Below, one piece after another: positions 12,070 to 24,015 of a DNA stretch of 64,000 bases (its first letter is position 1; each line of letters opens with the position of its first letter). This DNA comes from Grammothele lineata (Eukaryota > Basidiomycota > Agaricomycetes > Polyporales > Polyporaceae). The translations under genes and the position numbers were made by a program. The DNA lies in assembly GCA_002150815.3 (NCBI GenBank), contig NDFF03000398.1, positions 186,001 through 250,000 of the forward strand, written 5' to 3'. Under the pieces are notes generated by a model. That model did no database searches. It was not told the DNA's origin and saw nothing but the letters and a program-made list of their open reading frames with translations.

Positions 12070-12662
12070 CGGGGAAGAGGGGCGGAGACAGGAGGCGGAG
12101 ACAAGGTTTGTGTCTGGAGGGAGCTAATGTGTACTTATGTGATCCTGGTGGTCATGAGTGCCACAGTTCATTGGCGCGCATACTTTAGACTGCCTCACCT
12201 GATGCGCCTCTGCCGAATAACGCAGAAAAATGATTTGTGACATAGAGCAGACGTATCACGGGAAGCTGAGTATAAGTTAGGACAGATCTCGCGTACCAAC
12301 TACCCACTTCGAATATTCGGGGATGTCGAATAAGGATGTTTACCATACCTTAATCCTACAGAGAGGCGAGTAAATAGCAAGGTTTTCAAGGTTCATCGAC
12401 ACATAAATTCCCTTCAAAAATGCCGACCATCAGGCGGGCGATCAGGCACGGTAACCCAAGAACATTGTCAGATATTGAAAGTCTCGAACTACTACTGTAC
12501 AGTACTTTACCCGACTATTAGCTGCTATAGCAGGTGCCACGAGGACATCCCCTGGTGCCTGGCGTCAGCACCGAAAGCCGAATCACGCCCGATGGAGGCA
12601 CATACCTTCGAGACTCAAAGTTAAAACGATGTACGGCGCACGCCACCTCCACAAACCAAGCT
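12070..12662. other. Intergenic spacer between two F-box-like genes
   Basis: About 590 bp between two minus-strand paralogues. No supported gene. Confidence 0.5.
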
Positions 12663-14402
12663 TCAGCCCACCATCCGCACCATCCGCAGCCGCACGGCTT
12701 CCTGAACGGCCTCGCGCCAGTGGTCCGACGCGAGCGGCGGGCACCTCCATTCCACCGCGGGGAAGAGCGCGTCGAGCGCACCCGCAAGACACGTCGGGTC
12801 CGGGATCCGGGACCGCCACCCGTCGTCGGCAAGCACGAGCGATCGGAGTCCCCGCGCGGCGGCGGGCGGCGGGGCGACTGCCTCCGATTCTGAGGTGCGC
12901 TGGCGCGAGTTCGACGGCGGGGCGGCCGGTAAGCTTGGTGGAGTTGGTGGGGATGAAGCGGCGGCCGCTTCTAGTTTCGCGTTTGCGTTCTCAGAGGGGG
13001 ACGTGTCGAGCCCCGGGAGGACGAGCTCGACGAGACCTGAGCAGTTCCGCGCGAAACTCGAGAGCGCGGAGACCGACGGAAATGTCGTTGCAGCATCGCA
13101 CCTGAGTTGCAGGACCGTCGCGCGCGGCCATGCCTCTGCCAGCGCCTGGAAGTCACGAGACGATGTGGGAGCGAGTGCAACTCCTGGAGCGATCGCAAGG
13201 CGCACGTCGACGAGGTCGTGCATCTCCAAGAGTGGTTCGACCGCGGGGATGAGCGGGTGAGATGGGACACCGGGCACAGCGGGCTCGGAGCTGCGGAGGG
13301 ACAGTTCGAGTTTCCGCAGGGAGGGCGCGAAGCGAGTAAGGATCACGCCGGAGAGTTCGCGCAGCTCGGTGCTGACGGTGGCGTTGGTACATGCGCAATT
13401 CTGGATGATGAGCGTAGAGAGATCCTGGGAGGCGACGGAAGCGAGGAACCCCGACGCAGCGGAGAGTGGCGCGAACATGGCGTCCAGTGTGAGCGTCCTC
13501 AGGGAAGAGAAGGCACCTATGAGGAAAGGTCGTGGGTCGTCGTCTGAAAGGCGTATCTTGAGGTGCTGCAAACGTGGAAGGGGGGCGAGGCTGCGGAGGA
13601 GTGAAGTGGTATCCGGTTTAACGTAAACACGCTCGAGGAGGTCGACGCTTTCAAGGAGAGACAGGTCCCGTATCGGCACGAGACAAGAATCTTGTATATC
13701 TCCTGCGACGGTAATCCGGAGGTAGCGCAGACGAGGAGCTTTCGCGACGATTTCCGACAACAGCGCGCGGACGCAGTCTTCACGCTCAGAAGCCAACGGG
13801 TTCGAAGGCGCTGCGTCATGCAATGTCGCGGACTTGCGGAAAATGATGTGGAGGCTACGAAGGGATGATGATATGGTTTGTAGTAGCCCTGCGCTCTCCC
13901 CGACATACTGAACCCAGCGGAGGTGTGTCAGGTTCGCGAGTCGTGGATGTACCTCTGCATCAGCGGGCGCGATATGCCGGCATCCATGTACAGCACGTAT
14001 GTGTTGTGCGTAGTAAGATCGGCGAATGTCCATTGGAAGAGAGGACGAAGGCTACGTATGCTATGAGCGTCGAGACTGCATATTCGTGCAAAGAGATCTT
14101 ACCGAGGATATGTTATAGTTGTCGTCCATGGCGCTTGTATTCGACCTGAGGGAACAGAAGCAGTCTACGTCCTTCCAAAGCACGGCGGAGGCCGGTGCGA
14201 AGAATGCGCGGCAGACGCGAGCACACCGTGCCAAAGTGACCCGACGTTCTGTGCTTGCCCTCCGGAGGTACCAACACTTCGCATCTTCACTCGACGTGTC
14301 GTAGTCGTACCATGCGTCCTGAGGGGTGGAGAACTCGTCGAAGATGGTCGCGAGGATGTCGTAGCATGTCAAAGCTTTGTGGGCGTATGAGGGCGAGGTC
14401 AT
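12663..14402 (-). CDS. F-box-like/LRR-type protein (2 exons)
   Basis: Minus-strand exons 14402-14103 and 14051-12663, joined in phase 0, 562 residues. The ATG at 14402 is preferred because it places the F-box motif (YDILATIFDEFSTP) at the same distance from the start as in the paralogue; an in-frame ATG at 14453 is an alternative. CARVCRAFFAPASAVLWKDV closes the F-box-like region. Leucine-rich repeats follow (LANLTHLRWVQ, APRLRYLRITVAGDIQDS, LPRLQHLKIRL, APSLRKLELSL), with a low-complexity Ser/Pro/Ala stretch near residue 450. The intron that splits the LRR part of the 10381-12069 gene is absent here. A ubiquitin-ligase adaptor role is inferred from the family only. Confidence 0.87.
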
Positions 14403-15653
14403 GTTGTTCAGCGAATGCCGGGAGACGACTGCGCGCGCATATAAGCAAAACATATAATCTCCATATCAGCGCGCGGATGTGTCTAGACGTCGTACCTGAA
14501 AACACAAGACAGAGCAACTGACTAGGGGGCCAAGAGGGGCTGTCCTGGGTAGGCACGGGGGCGCGAGCTACGCTCGTCAACGTTCCAGCTCGCGCCTGGC
14601 TTGCACGATCTCTTTATCAACGCCACTGCGCCCAGGCGCGCCAAGAAGGGCCTGAGGGTCGGATCCTCGCCTCCTCAAAGGTGGAACGCTCTCCCTTGGT
14701 CCGCCATTCATTGCGATGCTTCCCATCCTCCAGCGCGGGCGTCCGGCGGAGGCGGCGACAGGACAGGCCGTGGCGCCGACGTAATATTGGAGTGCAGCGA
14801 GTGAATGACGGGCTGCGGGCATGACGAAAGCGTTCGAGCGGTGTACACGGCGGGGGAAGGCGCAGGGTCGCATTTGTGCAACTGACCCACTACGCACGGC
14901 ACTTGACAGTCCTTGGAATGAATCTTGCTAGCCATGGGGGCCCGGGAACAGTGGCAGCTGACCGGGCACGGAGGGGACGACCTTTTGTCCGCCCAACGTC
15001 TTCACAGCATTGTCATCCTCCGGGGCATAATTCCAAGTAGGGATCCTCACATTGTGTCATCCTCTTTACAACCCTGAGCACCCCAACCCTTCGCTGTCGT
15101 CGAAGCCGGGCAGTCTCTAGTCAGGAATTTGTCGTCAAAGTTGAGTCTCTTTGACAGTTTTTTGAAAGGAGAGAAGCGGTGTTGCAAACATTCTTGAAGA
15201 GTACGTCGGGTACTCGTCGTTACGGAAAAGACGACGTGGTAGGCAGCGAAGGTGAAAACATTTTAAGGACACAGTAGCGAGTCAGTCTCAACATCGATCA
15301 AAGTCGGAGCGCCAGTCGCCCTTTCATAGGCGCCTACGTACGCGTCGCGTTTGTTTGTATGACTGAGCTCAAGCATATTCATTATACTGTTGCCAAGCGC
15401 AAGACAAGTCCGGTGCACTCATGTATTGAGAGAGAGAGAATGAGGCTGATTTTACGTGTACCAGTTGGGAGTACTGCAGGGCGAGGGGCTCGTGACGCCG
15501 GAAAGCGAGGTCATTCAAAGGTCATTCGTCGTGCACGAATCAATATTCTCACTTCCCTCACAACCTGAGGAACAGGTTTCTTGCTAAAAATGAAGTAACT
15601 CGTAAAATACAACCATTGCAGCACACAAGCGTTTGTGTTTCATAGAGAAAAAG
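14403..15653. other. Intergenic region, no gene recognised
   Basis: About 1.25 kb between the F-box gene and a tRNA. The open frames are short, lack splice support and match no family I know. Confidence 0.5.
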
Positions 15654-15727
15654 TGAGTCGGCCCAGGATCGAACTGAGGACCTTCTGTGTGTTAGACAGA
15701 TGCGATAACCAGCTACGCCACCGACCC
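15654..15727 (-). tRNA. tRNA-Val (anticodon AAC)
   Basis: 74 nt, minus strand. The acceptor stem pairs GGGTCGG with CCGACTC. The D arm is GCG/CGC. The anticodon stem TCTGT/ACAGA encloses the loop CTAACAC, placing AAC at positions 34-36. The T arm is CTCAG-TTCGATC-CTGGG. No intron. Near-identical copies lie at 47057-47130 and 63576-63649. Confidence 0.95.
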
Positions 15728-16264
15728 GCGAAAGCCTCCCAAATCTCCCCTTCCATGTTGGTTTTGCGGTCTCTACCTCCGTTGGGCTCGTCGTGAGTCG
15801 GGCGCCGCTCACAATGCTTGCTTCGGTGCCCTCACCTCAGAACCCTCCGTCTTCCAAATCCAAGCTTCGCATCCTCGTAGGCTTTCCGGCCCTCAAACCT
15901 CTTCTTACTGTTTCTCTCTTCCTCTCGGTACTACATGGGTTAGGTTCCAGAACAGCCGCCAACAGCAAGCCGGACTTCTCGCTGGTCCCGTCACAAACGG
16001 GGCTAAAACTTTTCCTATCAAGTAATCTACTACCGCTTGCGATCTCAATGTTCCAAACACAAGAGACTTATTTCATTCAACCACCGCCACAGGAAAATAT
16101 GAGCACATCTCAGCGCGTGTCGGACACCTTCCTGCAATCATTCGTTCATAGGCTTCCGAGTATGGCCACTATGGCAGTTTCCTACAGCGGCACTCCGTTG
16201 CGAATATGAGAAGGATGTGGCTGGCTCGGCGGACGCCGCATAGTGGCTGACCACCGAAAGTTGA
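15728..16264. other. Intergenic spacer
   Basis: A 138-codon plus-strand frame (15793-16209) is present but shows no recognisable domain. It is probably leader or promoter DNA of the next gene. Confidence 0.4.
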
Positions 16265-17409
16265 ATGGGGACCGTCGCCACGGCCATCCTGCCCCCGTCC
16301 TTCATTTCACCCTTCTCTCTGGCCTTGCGCTCGACATCTATGGCCTCTGCCAACGCGACTCTCGGGGGGTCTTGCTCTACCGCCAACAATCGCATCGACG
16401 CCGGTAGCGGCCGTTTCTCGAGCGATTGTGGTGACACTGGCTTCTGCACCGGCCCGGATCCAACGAATAGCACCTGCCAGCCGCGACTGTGCCGCCGCGA
16501 CGAGTTCCCGTTCGGGTTCACCGCAGGGGCACCCCTCCCAGCGCTCTGCAAGGAAGGCTTCTTCTGTCCAGATGAGGGGAGCGGGTGCCTTCCGCTGCTG
16601 CAGGTAGGACAGACGTGCCAGACCGATCGGGATGAGCAGTGCGCGCCGCCCCCGAATGCGCGGACGCTCGCGAGTCCGTCGAACGCGAACGGGTCGATAT
16701 GCTTGAAGTCAACCTGCACGTGAGTCTCATGCGTGCCTTCGACATGACCTTCCTCTAACGGTGGAGCAGGTATGCAAACAGGACTTTGGGACAGCCTTGC
16801 ACACTCGACGTCGCGACATATACGGACGGGACGTACCGGAACGTGATCTTGCGGCATAACTGCCAAACGCCGCGGTTCTACTGTCACCAGCAGTATGGCA
16901 TGTGCGTTCCGGCAGAACGAGTGGGAGGTTCTTGTACAACTGCACAAGAGTGCTTATCGGTGAGTAGTGACCTCTTGGGCGAAAGGGAGGGCGTACGCTG
17001 ACGGATAAAGGGAAGTTCAATTGTAGCCCACAAGGCGTATGCGTAGACCCTTCCGGAACACCCGTTCGGGTGGGAGTGGCGCAGTTGGTTTTAACAGGAT
17101 TGTGCGTTATCGCCGGTGCGTTTGTACTACGGCGTCTCTTGTTATCCTTTCCTTCGTCTAATCGTCTGTCTTAGCCATGATCGCCGTGATAGTCATGCTG
17201 GTCTTCATTCACAAGCGACTCCGGCTGAAGAAGTATCGTGAGCTCTGTGAATACTACGACGAGCAGATGAGGTGCCCCTTCTTCATGTGTCCTACGATAA
17301 TCAGCCTCTAACACACTATCCTTGCAGCCTACGCAAAGCGCTGTCGACGCTACATGCCGCAGCGGCGGATCGTGGTGGTAGCGAGAAATCCAAGCGTTGG
17401 TACGACTAG
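16265..17409 (+). CDS. Cysteine-rich single-pass membrane protein, unknown function (5 exons)
   Basis: Exons 16265-16719, 16770-16959, 17016-17115, 17175-17271 and 17328-17409; phases agree, 307 residues. A hydrophobic N-terminus (about residues 1-30) looks like a signal peptide. The following ~210 residues contain about 18 cysteines and several N-glycosylation sequons (NAT, NST, NRT), as expected for a disulphide-rich extracellular domain. One transmembrane helix follows (AQLVLTGLCVIAAMIAVIV), then a basic, tyrosine-rich cytoplasmic tail of ~60 residues (HKRLRLKKYRELCEYYDEQ). The topology is therefore type I. I do not recognise the family, so no function is assigned. Confidence 0.8.
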
Positions 17410-17689
17410 GTGTTCTGGCTCTGTTTCTCATCTCGTGCAATGATATCGGCTCTTTCGAGCCAAGAGTCGATCAACGAGCATACGTTGTTTGTACGTGACG
17501 CGGACATCGATTTCCAAGGACGCCTTACACGACATCTTTGATTTTGTCGAATCCATAATCTTGCCTATGCTGAGTGGCTTGCAATGATCTACAGTGACTC
17601 CCACCAAAACCTCTTACTCCTCCAGTGCCGGTTGACCAAGTCCGCGGAAACCGCACAGCGAGTGTCCATTGAGAATCAGAGCATGAAAT

Positions 17690-17990
17690 TTACTGAATTA
17701 TCCGCGAACAAGGTGTCCACTCACATGAGCATCGCTCTTTGTGCAGTTCACACAGAACGTTGATGGCCCCTTCAAACGCCGTCATCACCGGTGTGAAGGT
17801 TTCGAACACCGTCCTAGGAGACGTTGAGAACACGTCACTTGTGACTTCAACCGCACGGTAGCCACGTGTATCAAAATCCCGCAGCAAGAATGCCGCTTGT
17901 GAGTCACAGCTCAGCATCGGCTCGAGCTCTCTGATATAGTAGCCGACTGAATGCTTCCGAGCCGCCTTGCGAGCTGTGCGCTGATGGGCC
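17690..17990 (-). other. Possible coding fragment, unplaced
   Basis: A minus-strand frame (ARKHSVGYYIRELEPMLS, then VFETFTPVMTAFEGAINVL) has gene-like codon usage and a candidate 3' splice site (aatag) at its upstream edge. I could not find a phase-consistent first exon or a downstream continuation. It may be a relic or an exon of a gene I did not resolve. Confidence 0.3.
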
Positions 17991-18588
17991 CTATTGGAAG
18001 GTCACAGAGAATGCGACGAGTGAGTACGTGCCTTTTTCGCTGAGTTGGCGCTCATGTATGAGGATCCTCAGGACGCCTGCATGGAAGGTCTATGGCGGCC
18101 ACATACAGCACTGGGCAATCTATGGCTGGTCTTATAGGCATGAGGTTGAGGTGCTACTACCCAGAACGTACGACGCGCTGTACAAGGAGTCTGACTCGAC
18201 GGATCAGTCATAACGCTATATGTAACTGGGTGAGCGGGGCCGCCTGCGTGGAGAAGAAAGACGGTGATCGGATTATCGCCCCTTCTGACGCTGATTCTAG
18301 GACGTTATGCTGCGTATCCGGGCGGTCAGTGGCGGTTCGAAAGTGTCACAGTGCCAAGTAGCTAGGACAGCGATTGAATGCAAACCCTGAGCCCGGTCTA
18401 TAGCCCTCATTCGCTCAGGAATGCGTCGCCACCCAAAAGCAATCCATCCAGGTTCCCGTTCGTCTCAACTCTCCCTCCGTCTTTCTTCCAGTCCTCCGTG
18501 GTTCGTGCACACATCCACGCTCTTCAGCTCATATCTGACCTCAGTCACCTGATAGGACGGACGTCGCAAGGATAGTCGTCTGTGAAGG

Positions 18589-19383
18589 ATGCCATCATAC
18601 TCTGTGAATGCGCCGCCTCGCCCGACGACCAAACCGCCCGGTGGATCATCGCATCCCTCCAACTCCCCCAACGTTGCCGCTGGTGTCGCCATCGGTGTAG
18701 TTGTATTCATGGGCTTTTTGACATGGCAATGTCTCCGCTACCTCCATCGACCCGGCCACGGACGAAGGATCTACGAAGCCATTCAGGGTATTTTTGGTCC
18801 GCGGCCGGTTATGCACGAGGTACGACTGTCCGCATTGTCTTTGGGTTCTACGAGGGGCGAGGGATGGGCGACATGGTCGGTGAGTCATGTTCGGATGCTG
18901 TCACCGGGGTCATAACGAGTCTGACGCCAACGGACACAAGCCGCTTTCGGTGCGCCTCCTTCCTGTCAGCGATACAGGTCGGCTGGAGGAAGCTGCAGCA
19001 AGGGATTTTCCACCGGCTCGCACAGCGGCTGTTTGGGATGGTCCCCGTCGAAGAAGCGACATGTTCGAGATGACGAGCCGCCGGACAAGAAGACTTGACG
19101 GAGTCCATGCACGCGTTGTCCCTGTCCAAGTAGCAATTTTCGTGGCGATGCCCGGTTCCGGCGTCCGGCCGCGTCAGACGGCGAAGGGCGACTTCCCTAT
19201 GGCTTACCTCGGAGCACAGCAGGGACTAACCCTGGGCCTACTGGATGTGAAATGTGAGTCCTCTCTCGTTCACTCTATGAAGAATTACGAATATTGAGCA
19301 TGTTTAACTTGCCTTATCATCTCTCTTCGATCTCTTCTCTCAACTCGATACCGGATATAGACGCGCTGAGCAGGGGTCAGTAG
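18589..19383 (+). CDS. Small single-pass membrane protein, lineage-specific (3 exons)
   Basis: Exons 18589-18879, 18941-19253 and 19361-19383, about 208 residues. A proline-rich N-terminus is followed by one clear transmembrane helix (AAGVAIGVVVFMGFLTW) near residues 31-47. A basic/Ser-rich middle follows, and then a C-terminal motif VQVAIFVAMPGSG and a short tail. Neither strongly basic targeting sequence nor enzyme motif is seen. The layout (one helix, then a hydrophobic motif ending in AMP) resembles small proteins I associate with Agaricomycete genomes, but I cannot name the family. The last exon is only 23 nt and is the least certain part. Confidence 0.65.
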
Positions 19384-19838
19384 GAACTTTTTCTCACCTC
19401 CGATGGTGCCATTGAAGGTACACAGCCGGGACCGTACTCATCTGTGGGGAGCGACTCGGATGACTTGTTCAACCCTATCCCCGCCGCGGGCCGGCGGTTC
19501 TTCCCAGTCAGTACTAACGCGTGGCTGCGTTAGAAATCGGAGCACCTTTTGCCGCTGAATTTGCTCAACTAGCTTTCTGCTGTAAATTACAGTGCGTGTA
19601 CTGCTTTTTAGAGAATAAAAGCGTATAGCGGTCTGGCACCGGCGACTCCGAGTCGGGGAGGTTAAAGAGCGATGGGCGTCTATACACCTACCGAAACCGA
19701 CGGGCATGATTACGTGAGATACGACTAAGTACGCTGGCGTGCAGCGCTTGTTCCTCCTGTCAGCCACCCCGTCCCTAGCTTCGTTCAGTCTCGCTATCTA
19801 TCCTCGGTCTTCCCTCCTTTTCTGTATTCCCCGCCACC

Positions 19839-20308
19839 ATGGTCTGCAAGAAGTGTGAATCCGTATGTACTACGCTATCTGCCGTGTTGGTCACAGGTCC
19901 TGAACGCTTGCGACCGTAGAAAACCTCCAAGCTTGCTGCCCCCGATCCGTTCAAGTCAACCTCACAGGCTATTAAGGAGGGCTCGCGGAAGGTTGGGGAG
20001 AACAAACTTTTGAGCAGGCCAGGGAGTTCCAAGAACAGGTTTCAGGTACGTCGTAGCTTGCTCCTACCGTGCCATGCAGGGTACTGACGTGCGTACATAT
20101 ATTAGCCGTATCAAGGCAAATGTAAAGACTGCAAGTCGACTGTAACACAGAATAAGGCGAAGTATTGTCATGGTACGTCCCTCATGCGCTCTATGTACTC
20201 TCCCAAGCCAACAACATGTGCTCAGGATGCGCATACAAGAGGGGCGTATGCGCGATATGCGGCAAACAAGTACTAGACACGACTGGCTACGTCATGTCAT
20301 CCAAGTAA
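19839..20308 (+). CDS. CRIPT: CRIPT family protein (cysteine-rich PDZ-binding protein)
   Basis: Exons 19839-19862, 19920-20045, 20106-20172 and 20226-20308 give a 99-residue protein, the usual CRIPT length. The ATG lies in the optimal context ccgccaccATGG. Diagnostic sequence: MVCKKCE at the start, SKLAAPDPFK, then QPYQGKCKDCKS, AKYCHGCAYKRGVCAICGK, and the terminal DTTGYVMSSK. Four CxxC pairs form zinc-binding knuckles. CRIPT is conserved from fungi to animals. The PDZ-linked synaptic role known in animals cannot be its ancestral job, and the fungal function is not established. The upstream gene ends 450 bp away and the kinase starts 394 bp downstream. Confidence 0.95.
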
Positions 20309-20702
20309 ATTGCTGACACTCGACGCTGCGACTACCTACATCGCTCCGAGGATGGATATGGACCAGTAGATGTGTATTTGGTGCATGTGTACGTTATGTA
20401 TTCTAATATATTCCCCTTGCTTTCCTACAACCGTTATATCACTATAATTCCCCACTGCCAGTGGACTTCCTCTGTACATTTGCTCTGAGACCAGCCCATT
20501 GTTCTCGTCCGTAACATCATTGTTCGCTTCCCAGCGACGCTGGGAGGCGGTCTCGACTGGTCAGCCCTCTGTAGCGGCTTACTCTTACCCAGCCTCCGCA
20601 ACACCATGGATTAAGAAGAGAGCTCGGCCTCCTCGAGTTTTCTGCAGCGCCTTCCGACCATCAAGGCGAACTCCTCATACGGAGCGAACATAGCCATCCA
20701 AG
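20309..20702. other. Intergenic spacer
   Basis: CRIPT 3' region and kinase leader. A 64-codon frame at 20499 is not supported as a gene. Confidence 0.5.
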
Positions 20703-22739
20703 ATGTTCCAAGACGTAGGAGACTACGTACGTCTACTTGTCCTTCCGTGCCCGCAAAAACCCCACCCATCTGACCTCATAGACCCACTGCGAGTTCGAGG
20801 TCATCGACGTCTCCAAAGACATTGGCGACTCGTTCTGCGACCCCGCCACCCCCAAGCGCGACACTTCCTGGTTCCCTGTCTCGCCTCCTTCGCCCCCCTT
20901 CTCGCCTCTGTCGGCCTCGTCCACCGGTTCGCCGTGCTCCTCTCCGCGCTCGCCCTTCTCCTACTCGACCTCACTCTTCTCGCCATCATCTCCCACCGAC
21001 TTATGGTCTGACATACCCCACACCTCAGCCACCCACCACCACCACCACCAACCGGTCCACGCGCGGCCATTCGTCGCAGCAGATTTCCGCCCACTCCGCG
21101 TGCTCGGGCGTGGGGGCCACGGGACGGTATACCTAGTCGAGGACACCGTGTCTGGGGAGCGGCTTGCGATGAAGGTGATCGCGAAGAACGGGCTCCGCCT
21201 GCGCGAGTACCCCGCGGTGTTCGGCGAGCAGGCCGTCTCGCGCGCGCTCTCTGGCGCGATGGGCAGCTCCAAGCATGGTGGGAACGGGAAGGGTGAGAAG
21301 AGCGGGCTGGGAGGGAAGGGGTGGTTCGCGCCGCTCTTGGGTAGTTTTGAAGATAGCGATAACTTCTACTTCCTGATGGTGAGCTACGTTCTGCTTGAAG
21401 GCGTCGAAGGGCTGACGCGGTCGTGTCGGCGTGTAGGAGTACTATCCGCGTGGGGACCTCATGCAGTGGATGAAGAGCTTCGGCACCGTGCCCGAGTACC
21501 AAGCCCGCCTGTGGTGCGCCGAGCTCGTGAGTTCCTCCATCCTCCATCGCCAGCCAGCCACTGAACGTCTCCTGCACCAGCTCGTGGCGCTCGAGCACCT
21601 CCACGCGCGGCGGATCGTCCACCGGGACATCAAGCCGGACAACCTCCTCATCGACGACGACGGCCACCTCGCGCTCGCGGACTTCGGCATCGCGCGCGAC
21701 TTCTCCGTCACTGCTTCGCCCCCATGGGCCCACGTTGCGCCTTGGGATACGCCCTCGAGTCCGGGGATCGGCGAGGACGCACGGATCGGAAAGGATACGA
21801 AGGGGAAGGCGGCAGCGGAGGAGACGCACGCGTTGGTGGGCACCCCGGGATACACCGCGCCCGAGGTGTACTCGGGCGCGTACTCGTACGCGGTGGACGT
21901 CTGGGGGGCGGGGGTGGTGCTGCATTGTATGCTGGTGGGGAAGGTGCGTGCTCCTTGGTTGTTCGGGGTACGAGAGACCTGTGCGATGATGCACTTTCCT
22001 CCCTTCGCAGTTGCCGTTCGGGCTTCTACCAAAGGAGCAAGGCCTTGAGGAGCTAATCGCGCGGACTGATGAGCATCCTGCTGACTTTGGGCTGGGTGAG
22101 AACGCGCTGCACCCGGACGTGCGGGACCTCTTGTTCAAGGTGCGATTCCGCTCGGGGCTGGGTATATGCGCCCGGGGGAGGCTGATCGTGGCGGAACGTG
22201 TTGTAGATGCTTGAGAAGGACCCCGCTAAACGGCCGTCGATCCGGAAGTTGAAGAAGCATGAGTGGTTCTGTGGGATGTACGTCGCCTTTGTTCATCAGC
22301 GGTCCGCGTTCGTCGCTGACCCGCTCCGCTTGCAGTAACTGGAACTTCATCGAGCTGAGGGTGGAGAACCCGTACCGCCGTGGACCACAAGTACTTGTCG
22401 AGGCCGAGGAGGTGAGCGCGCTGTGTTCTATGATACCGTCCGGAGGGAAGCGAGGGTCTGACGAGATCGTGATAGGGTATTGTCCTCCCATACGGGCGGC
22501 CATATGACGACCATGAACAGCCTTCACACCCTTGGTTCGAATGGGCATCGCCCAACCTGCGGAGGAACAGCAGGATACACCATGGGCCGAGCCCGATGAT
22601 ACGCCATGCAGGGGACGGGTGGTCGAGCTCGGGGTATGACCCTGCCCGTTTCGACGAGTACTTTGTGGCGGTTAAAGAGCGGACTTCTGTGGTGAAGAAG
22701 ATGAAGGGATGGTTGAGGAGGCGCAAAGGAGCTGCTTGA
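20703..22739 (+). CDS. Serine/threonine protein kinase (8 exons)
   Basis: Exons 20703-20726, 20782-21378, 21437-21526, 21581-21943, 22011-22139, 22207-22277, 22336-22411 and 22521-22739; all phases agree, 522 residues. A Ser/Pro-rich N-terminus with a five-histidine run precedes the kinase domain (from about residue 110). Seen in order: glycine loop GRGGHGTVY, catalytic lysine AMKVIAKNG, HRDIKPDN (about 250-257), DFGIA (about 270), GTPGYTAPEV (about 330) and DVWGAGVVL. All residues for catalysis are present. The domain resembles AGC/CAMK-type kinases. The segment between DFG and APE is about 60 residues, roughly twice normal, owing to a Pro/Ser/Gly-rich insert. A basic tail (KKMKGWLRRRKGAA) ends the protein. 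The pathway is unknown. Confidence 0.88.
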
Positions 22740-22900
22740 TTATTCTCTCAACAGGCCTCGAAGCGGTTGCCTGCTCCGGGAAGGTTGTCTAGAGAGCACT
22801 TGTTTGTCGTCGTGGGCGAAACAGGGCTTCTCATTGGGGATTTAGGGGTAATCGTACTTGGTTCAGACGGGCACATACCGGTCCTGCCTCATCGGTTATG

Positions 22901-23719
22901 CTAGGGTTCACTCCGTGTGAATACCATCCAGACGACCCATCGTCTCCGTTCCGCCTCGTCTTCTCCTTCAGCCCGATCGACGCTCCACGGTCGCTCCTCC
23001 GTCCCACCAACACGTCGTTCCCTCAAGTCCTCGGCCACAAATCCCGCCTCCGCGATAAGTTTCAAGAAAGACTGTATCACATACCGTCCGGTGTGCAAAC
23101 CTGCTACAAGATGCACGCGAGCGAGCGGAGACCGTCCAAGTGTGAATCCGAGCGTCTGGATAAAAACTCCATGTGTGTCCGAGTTCCATAGCGTGTCTGC
23201 GGCGAGGACAATGTCAAAACCAGGAGGTGTATCGGCACGAGGGTCTTGCACAAGCGGAGAGGGGTCAGTGCCCCAAGCGTAAGGCACGACGCGGCAGCGA
23301 TCTGCGACGCCGTTCCGCTGGGCGTTCTCCGCGAGGGTATGGACAAGCTCCGGATCTGGGTAGTCGGTGCACGTCACAAGGACATCTGGATAAAGCTTCG
23401 CTATGAGGATGCTTGGCAGGCCTGCGCCTGCGCCGAGTTCAAGGACGCGCAGGGGACGGTCTTCCTGCTTCGCTGCGGCCGCGTGCCGGTCGAGGTGGAG
23501 GTCCTCGATGTGGTCCACGACGTAGAGCGAGGACGACCAGATGGACGACGCGTGGAGCGACCAGTTGGCTGCTTGGGTGTCTGGCGTCATCAGTGACACC
23601 GAGGGGCCTCCGCCGCAAGGTCGGTATGTATAGAGGGTGCCTGCGGAGCAGTGGGCGACGGGGACATGGTCGTACAGGGATTCCAGGGAATCTGCGAGCA
23701 CGTCCTCGGGATCACCCAT
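22901..23719 (-). CDS. EFM7: EFM7/NNT1-like N-terminal methyltransferase
   Basis: Single exon, minus strand, ATG at 23719, stop at 22901-22903, 272 residues. Hallmarks: PEDVLADSLESLYDHVPV at the start, LMTPDTQAANWSLHASSIW, the SAM-binding motif VLELGAGAGLPSILIAK, TDYPD, and FDIVLAADTLWN. Together these identify the class I methyltransferases related to yeast Efm7 (Nnt1), which methylates the N-terminal glycine and adjacent lysine of elongation factor 1A. The role in translation is inferred from this homology. It converges on the kinase gene (161 bp between stops) and diverges from the zinc-finger gene at 24016. Confidence 0.9.
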   Translation of the reverse strand: MGDPEDVLADSLESLYDHVPVAHCSAGTLYTYRPCGGGPSVSLMTPDTQAANWSLHASSIWSSSLYVVDHIEDLHLDRHAAAAKQEDRPLRVLELGAGAGLPSILIAKLYPDVLVTCTDYPDPELVHTLAENAQRNGVADRCRVVPYAWGTDPSPLVQDPRADTPPGFDIVLAADTLWNSDTHGVFIQTLGFTLGRSPLARVHLVAGLHTGRYVIQSFLKLIAEAGFVAEDLRERRVGGTEERPWSVDRAEGEDEAERRRWVVWMVFTRSEP

Positions 23720-24015
23720 GGCTCTCGACGTGCAATATATGCACACAGAAGCCACCGCTAGGCTCGAGAGCGTTGTCGAGGTCGAGGAGATGATAGAGAC
23801 GATTGTAGACCTTTAGCCGACGGCCCAGCCACGGAGATTGAGCAAACGAATTTCTTACGTGTTTTGTGGCAATAAGTCACAAGTAAAGATTTTGAAAATA
23901 CAGATAAGATCCGATTTAGACAAGACCGGCCCATCAGAGAATGATTACTGGCACCGTCCGACGCGGGTGGTGACCACTCCGACGACGTTCGCCGCGTCCC
24001 TTCCCCCCGCTGTCC
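23720..24015. promoter_or_regulatory. Shared divergent promoter of EFM7 and the C2HC finger gene
   Basis: About 300 bp between two ATGs pointing away from each other. No clear TATA box. Confidence 0.5.

Noticed and set aside
12629..13105. Plus-strand frame over the F-box gene
   Set aside because: Antisense shadow; the minus strand carries the F-box and leucine-rich repeat motifs.
18028..18361. Plus-strand frames after a gtgagt site
   Set aside because: Could not be linked to either neighbour and show no known domain.
20801..22138. 445-codon minus-strand frame
   Set aside because: It is the antisense shadow of the kinase gene, whose exons, motifs and splice phases are clear.
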